Shown piece after piece: positions 56,965-64,000 of a stretch of 64,000 bases of DNA. Made by a program: the position numbers and the translations under genes. The DNA is from Opisthorchis felineus. Taxonomy: Eukaryota > Platyhelminthes > Trematoda > Opisthorchiida > Opisthorchiidae. The DNA is taken from positions 205,403-269,402 of the forward strand of contig SJOL01005766.1 of NCBI GenBank assembly GCA_004794785.1. The letters run 5' to 3'. Each line of letters starts with the position of its first letter. The first letter of the stretch is position 1. The notes below the pieces were generated by a model. It ran no database searches and was not told the origin of the DNA. It was given only the letters and a program-made list of their open reading frames with translations.

Positions 56965-59014
56965 ACAACAAGAGCTGACACTCACGTGGTACTGTGTTCG
57001 GCTTCCTCGGTCGCTCGGAACCCCATTTACCAAGATCTTTCACGATTGCCTAAGGGGAAAAGCATAGTTGCCGACATACGCTCATGATCATTTTGCTGTA
57101 TCTCGTTTGATGCTTCTTCTAATTTGACGGCATGCCATGCTTTGTACATTCCCCATACACATATAATTGCCTCAGAAAGATATCACATGACTGGGATCTA
57201 CTACCAGATACATGTACACCTGACTGGGCTTCTCACTATGTGAGCTGATTATCTAGGACGTAGAAGACAAACTTTCAGAGCATCTTGAACAAAGAGAAAC
57301 ACTTTCTGTGCGAATCAAATATAGCTGCACATTTAGATATATCACATGAAAATGATGCACACAGGTAGCCGCTTACGGGTGGTCTTGCATTGGCTTATGA
57401 GTTTCTTTCTGGTTCCGAAGAATCATGAACTATCACTGATTCTCGCATTGTGACCTGTGTAGTGACCCATTCATCTTTCTCCCAGTTCTGTATGTCAACT
57501 CAGTTTCTTGCTTGTTACGCGTCAGACTGTTTCGGATTACACAGTATTTAAATATTGCAACGTGGTTTCATGCTCCCCTTATAAAGAAACTGGGCCTTCC
57601 CGCGGTGTGATGGTTCGTGTACCTCCTCAACACAATGAGCTATACTGGAGATTGTACATGTGACACAGAGCCCCTCATATCAATCAATGGCCAATGGGTA
57701 GATATCTGCGGACAGTTGTGTCAATTTGCTTCTGAAAAACTTGCAGTGCTCTGGAGGTCTGACGCAAACCACTGCTACGTTAAGGCTAGGCGTTTGACCC
57801 GGAGGCTTTGGTTGGGGGCACTGGCATTTTCTTCCTATTCCTGCCTATAATTGTACGGAGAGATGGGCTTGGATGCTTCAAATCAGGCGATTGGTGGTAA
57901 TACAAGACTTCCTCACCATCTTCCAACAAATCCCTCATTTAGTCCTTTTGATTTGAAGAGTCTGGAAGCCTATTTCATAACCATTTGTTTTTTGAATATA
58001 TTTGTTAGCTCTGGAGAAGACGTCGGACAAATTCCTCTTCCATTGAGGCGTCTTATCGGAAGAGATTCTGTAGTCCAGTGGCATGTGGTTGATGTGGTAG
58101 ACCAAATTGCGCATAAACGTGTGTAATCAGAAGTCGGAGGCAACAATCACCCAATGTACCCCAAATTTGTAGCCAGCTGTTGGAGAATTTCGACAAATGA
58201 TCTTGCATTGTTTCAAGTGGTAACTCTTAGATAAATTAAATTAGACCCTTTAAGCTACCGTTTCGATTGCAGGACCACAAAACCTAATGTTTTGGGGCGA
58301 GACTTACGTATGACCATCCTGGTATGTGAAAGAGCAACTCAATTCTTTGAAATGGTTTGAAAATTCGTAGATTAACTAACTAGTCCATTTTTAGTGAGCA
58401 AAACAAATGTTGTAAATTTAGCAGACACTGTTCAAAATAAGCATTTCTGCTGACAGCAGGTTTTCATACCCACTCCGTTCTTGATAACTTCATGGTGGTT
58501 AGTTTATAATTTGAGTGCTTCTTTCCATCGTAATCTACCAGGAGATTACAAAAACTGTCCACGAGGAGACCATCCCGCTGGTTTTCACGTGAGATTTCTC
58601 ACATGTAGCTGCAGCCTGTGAAGGGAGTGACTTCAAACTCCTCCCAACGGATGATACGCGGTCGCCTTTTAGAAGGTTTAGAAAGCGTTTGCACATCAGT
58701 GTGAGCCGTGTTTTTGTGTTAAGTAAGGTCTGTAAGGGTTCGGGAAAGCAACCCACTGCATGACGTTCAGTATGCTCATTTTAATTTGGGCACTCTGCTC
58801 TTGACCGATGTCCCTCACCAGGTGAGCCTACAAACTTGCCACATTTCTAGCATCAACGACCATCTTTCCTAAAAACGTCGCCAACACACATTCGCTGAGT
58901 ACCAATAAGATCCCTGGTTGTGAGAAATCCCAAAAAAACGATTTTAGGATACAATGCATTTCAGGAAAGCCTTCAAATTTCAATGCTGAGTCAAACACTC
59001 GGATAACAGCTGTG
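56965..59014. other. region between the two convergent genes
   Basis: This should contain the 3' UTR of Cav-beta, but I see no clear AATAAA on the + strand close to the stop. Frames at 57617-57850 and 57851-58126 are open but unassigned. Confidence 0.45.
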
Positions 59015-59020
59015 TTTATT
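59015..59020 (-). promoter_or_regulatory. putative polyadenylation signal of the minus-strand gene
   Basis: TTTATT on the + strand (AATAAA on the minus) lies about 170 nt after the stop codon at 59191. A single hexamer in A/T-rich sequence is weak evidence. Confidence 0.35.
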
Positions 59021-59190
59021 AAATGAACAATATGAGAAACCGAATAATGAAATAATAAATGTGTTATTGAATTATGCGTCAGTAAGGTCTTCGAAGAATA
59101 CACATACTAGTGGCAGAGAGGAAGAAATTAAAAAAAACGAAAATAACACGAAAATAACAGAGTATCAAAAGGAAGAATCCAAATATTTCT

Positions 59191-59235
59191 TCATGGTTTC
59201 TTGAGTGGCGGCCTACGTATGTACTTGGCCTTCTC
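59191..59235 (-). CDS. terminal exon of the minus-strand gene
   Basis: Forty-five bases encode EKAKYIRRPPLKKP and the stop. The acceptor is ttctattgCAG on the minus strand. It enters in phase 0. Confidence 0.65.
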   Translation of the reverse strand, partial: EKAKYIRRPPLKKP

Positions 59236-62200
59236 CTGCAATAGAAAAATATGAGTTTTTATTTATAATATTCTGCGTGACCTTTTCATAAGCTGGGATC
59301 CGAGGGAGAGACCCTCTTGAAGGGATTACATTACGATCAGATAGTAGGTGCCAAACGCGAGTGTATTCCGTAGTGGTTTGGGAGGATGAATCTGATAAGG
59401 CATTTTTGTATCAAATATGTGAATCACGCACCCATGGAATATAGGGTTTGAGGCGCCCCGACCCAGTATGTGATGACCAGATTTTAGGAACTCATAGAAA
59501 CTAAACTAAACCTAAACGAGGCTAGTTTGAGAACTTTTGAAAACTCCGTGATCAAGAGTAGGAATAAAGCTCGTGAAATAAGCTATTACGAATTCGGAAG
59601 TCTGATATAAGGCGGAAATAGGCAATAGAGAGTTTGAGTTTGAGCGACAGCACAAACCAATGTCCTTACAGTGAAGTGTTTCATTGTTCCGTTGGAGAAA
59701 GCCGTCATACGGTAGGAGCACCGTATTACGATTCAGATCCGACAGCCAACTGCAGAACCATTTTTGAAGTCATTTTGAAGCCATGCTTGCCAACCTAGCG
59801 AGTACATTACACATACAAGTATATATGCTTCTAATGGAGTAGCTTTGAAATTGAGAAGCCGCGGACGTCAACTCCAGTAACTTGGGGGATTCTGAAGTAT
59901 AAAGCTCTAAGTTGCTAGAAGAGATTACTTGCCCACACATGACGGATACACTGGTTTACCAAAATTACTTCGAGTATTCGTTGAAAAATTGGGGGCAGAA
60001 CGCGCAGAAATCGCGCAAAACTATTGAATAGACTTCATTACAATGTGGATCAGTATTACTGTGCTGAATTGACCGGTGAATATGAAAACTTGGTGAAAAT
60101 GCCTACTGGATATTTTCACTCTATCTCGAACTTGAGCCGGTCCCATTCAAACTGGTGCACGTTAACAAATCTGGTTGTATAAAATTCTGCACTGCCCAAA
60201 GCAGCCGTGAAGATATCATTCAGCGAATAAGAGAACTGCAAATAGTTAACATAAAGGAGCATTAACCAGATTATCCAGGATACGGCTGGCGAATGCAAGG
60301 AATCGCAGCCGTTCAAGAACAGTAGCACTTTTGGTCAACACAATATCAAAACCTCGTGCTCAGTAACTTCCAGTGGGTCTTGGAAGTTTAATTTCATAAC
60401 AAACCACTTACTCTTTCTTGATATCTGCGCTCGTAGTAGTCTAATTCAGACTCGCCAGGTCGTCGCATCTGTGATTCCACCTCAGGACGTTCCTTTGCAG
60501 CACCTGTAGAATGGGAAAAAACGGGCATGAAAATCCAACTGGAGAAACGTTTGGTGAACCTTGGAACAACATGCAAACTTAAAATCCGGACCCCTTACAT
60601 TTAGGCTGTTCCAAAGAGACCTTGTAAATCGGCCTGGATCACCAGTTGGATATGATCTTGGACTACACTTCAAACACTGGGACTCGAACCCTATACGATT
60701 GTCTTTAGGTCGGTTGACGTCGCCCCACCTAATAAAGACGCGCAAAACGAGGTCGCCTTTCAGAAACGACTTCTTCCAGTTGGTCTTTAGAGGTGTGCGT
60801 AGATACCTTCTAACAGGGGATCTCCCAGACGTGGATAATTCACTTCATGTGATCTGATGGGGCCTTTCGTTGTACGGTATTAACCATCCTTCTGATTGAT
60901 GCACTTAGTTTCTGCTTTGATTGGTTCAAAAGCACTGTCGCTTCCGAAGGGTAGCTTACTACAGATGGACATCTTCGGGGCCGATGGACTTCAACCTTCC
61001 GTTGTAAGGGGATGACTGCTTGGGTCAGTATTTTAGGAGGATTTCTAACTTGACTTGTAAAATGGCATCTTTTTGACTTCGACCTAGCTGTCTAAACACT
61101 GGAAGGAAAATTGAACCAGTCGAACTACGAGACAAGTTAAGCATTCAGAATTGCTTATACATTGGGAAAAGTTTTACGAAAATCTTTTCAAACGCATTGT
61201 GCTATCCAGCTACACACTAGTACCGCTTGGTAAGACGGATGAAAGCTGATTTCATTTTTATGATAAGTTAAACTCATGCCCATTGGTTCACACCATGAAA
61301 ACTGGCCACATACAGTGATCAATCAGCCAACTGTAGTAGGAAGATTTCAGGCCACTAGCTCATTAATTTGGCTTTGGCACGTACCCCAACGAAACCAAGC
61401 TAAATATCTTGTGTATTAGGGTCTTTTTCAACTGAATATGCTGCACAAGGCCACCCCATGTTTCAGTTGGCAGAATGTTCAGGACACCACAGCACACCCT
61501 CTAGGTGGCGCATACTACTCATAAGGTTGGTGAAAACTCTTCGACCGGTTTCATCCCTCTTGGGATTTATCAGGTAGATGCAGTAAGTCAGTTCCCGTCA
61601 ACCGTATGTTCTAACTGGACCCATATCAGACGAAATTCACCAAACAATCTCTCCAGCACACTAATTTGGTTTTGGAGACATAATAAACTCAGTTCAGCTG
61701 GATCTCTTGTTTATGAATGAACCCCAAGGGGGGCAAAACCGGTCGTGTATGTCGAAGAGATTCCAAAAACCTTTTGAGGATCGTGTTAATCCCAGACAAG
61801 AGTTTAGATATTTTGTATCTGAAAGGGCAATCAACTTGGCAAATTTGCGTTGATACCACTTAGAAGAAGCTTACCACAGTTAAATCAGTGATGTGTAATT
61901 TGGTAATCCAAATTGCAGTAGTCAGTTCTGACATGCTGCTGAAAAATTGTCATAGATGAAAATGGAATGCATGCGATGTCAAGAACGTTTTCTGTGGGGT
62001 CTTGATTGTTGTATGATATAGCTATTTATCATTGGAAATGATATGAACCATTTCAAATCCATCCAGTCAGGTGCATCACGCACTAAAGTTCAGATGGCCT
62101 CATTTTAAACGGGATTAGTGCAATTCTGCTGATGGGACTTTGCTCCGAATATGACGACATTGTTGGTCTTTTGATTGTGAGGTGCGTGAGAGATTGTTTG

Positions 62201-64000
62201 ACAAGAAGCGCTCTGAAAGTGATTTCAGGCTCTAAAACCCATAGTTGGTTGAAAACGTTTTATGAGAACAATGAAATATGCGGAAAGCAGCAGTGAAAAA
62301 CGAAGGAAAGTGAACAGCACTTGGAGAATCGCAGACAGCTTCAAGGTTCGAGATACTCAGTGGCAGAATGGTCGCAAAAATGAAGGCTCTCCTAACCAGA
62401 TTTTTGAAACGGGAATCGGCAAAATTCGTAACCATGTAGGGACGTTTAAGTTAAGACGACTGAACTTTCTACTCGATTATTTTTGACAAATCATTAATTT
62501 TTAACAATCCGCGCAGAGATGAAAAGTTTGAGCTCCGACAGAAACAATGATAGAAATAAGAGCAAAACTCCGACGGCAAAAGGTGCTTGGACGTGTATTG
62601 ATTTTATTAACAGCTCGAGTAATTTGGGAGTTGATCTCACGAGGTACCTGCTGAAAGCATATAATGCATTTCACATAGCTTTTTCTCATGAGCTTTTTTC
62701 CCTGTATCGCGAACAGAAAGCCCAAACTATATTAATTTCACTATTCACCCACCCCCCTGTCCGAAAAAAAATCTGTTCTCTATTACGACTGTTTGAATGT
62801 CCGGTGAAAAGCCAGACACGGGATGTCATTGCCTTTGCTTGTTTGAAGAGGACCTCCGGACTACATAGCGCAGGTGAACCTCGTTTCACGGAATCACAAA
62901 CAGTTACTTACAAGTGCTGAACTTTCACTTTATTCTCTACGAATATCCCTTCAGGTTCTTCCACGGTTACAGGACTCAGAATCTCCGATGCAGGTTCAAC
63001 ACCTCTTGGTAAAGAGGGGCATATTCTCCTCTACATTTAGTTACCGATAGCGTAGCTGTTTACGGTTGCCTTGATTTGTTCCTAATATACATCAACTAAG
63101 AAAGTCATTTCCGGATAAAATCAATATCTAGTTAATCCGGTCCTGCTGGTCATTCCTGTTCGGCAGTGCGAATCCCTCTATCAGTAGAATGGTTGAATTA
63201 ATCAATAGATGTTTAGATGCTTGGAACAGGGTCTTTGGAACATCGCCAAATGTCTGATCAAACTAATCCACCTACACAGACCCCAGTGGAGACAGATACA
63301 CCGGATAGAATCCGCTGTAACGTACGTATTTCTTGGGGTTATTAAGAGAAGTTGGCTGAATGGGCGTAATTGGAAACTACGTATTGAGTTGCTGGGACTC
63401 TCCATATCTTTCTTCTGAAGGGGCTGAACGGCATAACCTATAAATCGGTCATATGCTGCATATCTCTGCCGGAAAAAACACTGTTCCGACATTTAAGTAG
63501 ACAAGTAGACAGTCTCTATTAATGAACCACTTTTCGCTGAAGCAAATGCATTATGCTCACTCAACTTTTTTGGTTTGTATCAGTCAGAATAATATTCCGT
63601 ATAAATCACACGGCACGTAATCTGTTGGGATTCATACTGAGTCGAGGCGAGAACAATTTCTGCCGAATCAACTCCCTCCCGAATCAACTCCCTTTCTACG
63701 ATGATTGCACCGCATGATCTGATAGGTCATCATACTTTACTCTTAAGAACTGACCACTCCAGTTCACGGACTTTTCGGTAGTTGTTGAGAATGAAAGTCT
63801 TTCCACTCGTGCTTGTAAGATAACTCTCGATTTGTTCAGGTTGGTGGGAACTTCTAGCAGAAAAGTACCTTCAAAAATAACTGTCATTTGTTCTGAGATA
63901 GCAGGTCCAACACGAATCCTCTATTTGTCAAAAGCTAACTACGCAATGCAGTCAATGCACACTCACCCTCCAGATCATTTTGGGCCAGCTTGTGTGCGTA
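59191..64000 (-). CDS. unidentified minus-strand gene, last three exons (partial)
   Basis: The exons on the minus strand are 64000-63967 (runs off the window), 60503-60412 and 59235-59191. Phases agree: the first ends GAG G|GTGAGT (phase 1), the second starts CAG|GT (phase 1) and ends AGA|GTAAGT (phase 0), the third starts CAG|GAG. The joined C-terminus reads AHKLAQNDLEGAAKERPEVE, then SQMRRPGESELDYYERRYQE and REKAKYIRRPPLKKP, then stop. It is highly charged and helical with a basic proline-rich end. I do not recognise the family. The gene converges with Cav-beta. Confidence 0.65.
60412..60503 (-). CDS. penultimate exon of the minus-strand gene
   Basis: The acceptor (cattctacag) and the donor (AGA|GTAAGT) are both good. 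It encodes AAKERPEVESQMRRPGESEL and then DYYERRYQER. An alternative acceptor at gcaaag|GAA, 11 nt further in, would need phase 0 and does not fit the preceding exon. Confidence 0.7.
61511..61786. mobile_element. fold-back hammerhead element, decayed
   Basis: It begins catactactcataaggttgg and ends cttttgaggatcgtgt, with gttcccgtcaaccgtatgtt and ttcagctggatctcttgttt inside. The left arm (61541-61582, minus strand) reads CTGATAA in place of CTGATGA, a core change expected to kill activity. The right arm (61711-61755, plus) has lost the CTGATGA box (tatgaatga) and reads CAAAACCGGTC. Both ribozymes are dead. It lies in an intron of the minus-strand gene. Confidence 0.75.
61787..63966. other. intron of the minus-strand gene
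   Basis: Frames such as + 62519-62920 (133 residues) are open but have no recognised motif or splice support. Around 63652-63683 there is a short tandem duplication of gaatcaactccct(c/t). Confidence 0.4.
63967..64000 (-). CDS. exon of the minus-strand gene cut by the window edge
   Basis: The visible part encodes YAHKLAQNDLE and ends GAG G|GTGAGT on the minus strand. The phase (1) matches the exon at 60503. Confidence 0.6.

Noticed and set aside
56561..57043. Minus-strand 160-residue frame opposite the last Cav-beta exon
   Set aside because: The plus-strand reading joins in phase to exon 11 and gives the coherent C-terminus; the minus frame is its shadow.
1..64000. CRISPR arrays, bacterial operons, ribosome binding sites or prophage
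   Set aside because: The window is eukaryotic with spliced genes; no regularly spaced short repeats or prokaryotic gene packing were seen.

Overview
The window is eukaryotic and intron-rich: short exons with GT-AG borders lie in kilobases of A/T-leaning intron and dispersed repeats. The repeats (a tRNA-derived SINE, CR1-like and Penelope-like retroelements, a Merlin DNA transposon, hammerhead-ribozyme repeats) together with the type of calcium-channel beta subunit point to a parasitic flatworm. A diphyllobothriidean tapeworm (Spirometra, Dibothriocephalus or Schistocephalus type) is my best guess from the look of the repeat-encoded peptides; that placement is inference, not proof.

The main gene is on the + strand, about 23.6-57.0 kb, and encodes a voltage-gated calcium channel beta subunit (Cav-beta). 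From the SH3 exon (36558) to the stop codon (56964) I find ten exons whose splice phases all agree. Another exon (35172-35282) carries the charged helix before SH3. Two candidate alternative first coding exons lie at 23595 and 31093. The guanylate-kinase-like domain lacks the two conserved serine positions of the beta-interaction region. This is the hallmark of the platyhelminth variant beta subunits that have been linked to praziquantel sensitivity. A convergent minus-strand gene ends at 59191 and leaves the window at its right edge; only its last three exons (about 56 residues) are visible.

Region by region: 1-23 kb is repeat-dominated and has no recognisable host gene. It holds two inverted copies of a CR1-like non-LTR element (1-395 and 6635-9640), a tandem array of about 133-bp units, two copies of an unnamed repeat (13.0 and 21.1 kb), and a SINE inserted into another repeat with a 17-bp target duplication. 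Region 23.6-57 kb is the Cav-beta gene. Its introns hold further SINEs, an almost intact Merlin element with 9-bp target duplications (37928-39086), a Penelope-like RT remnant (50.1-50.96 kb) and the hammerhead repeats. Region 57-64 kb is the intergenic stretch and the minus-strand gene, with one more hammerhead-type element in an intron.

The most unusual system is a family of about 280-320 bp fold-back elements. Each long inverted arm encodes a type I hammerhead ribozyme with a very short stem III. I count four hammerheads with an intact catalytic core, one of them with a broken closing stem-II pair, plus four decayed ones. Coordinates of repeat borders are approximate; exon borders come from splice consensus and phase.
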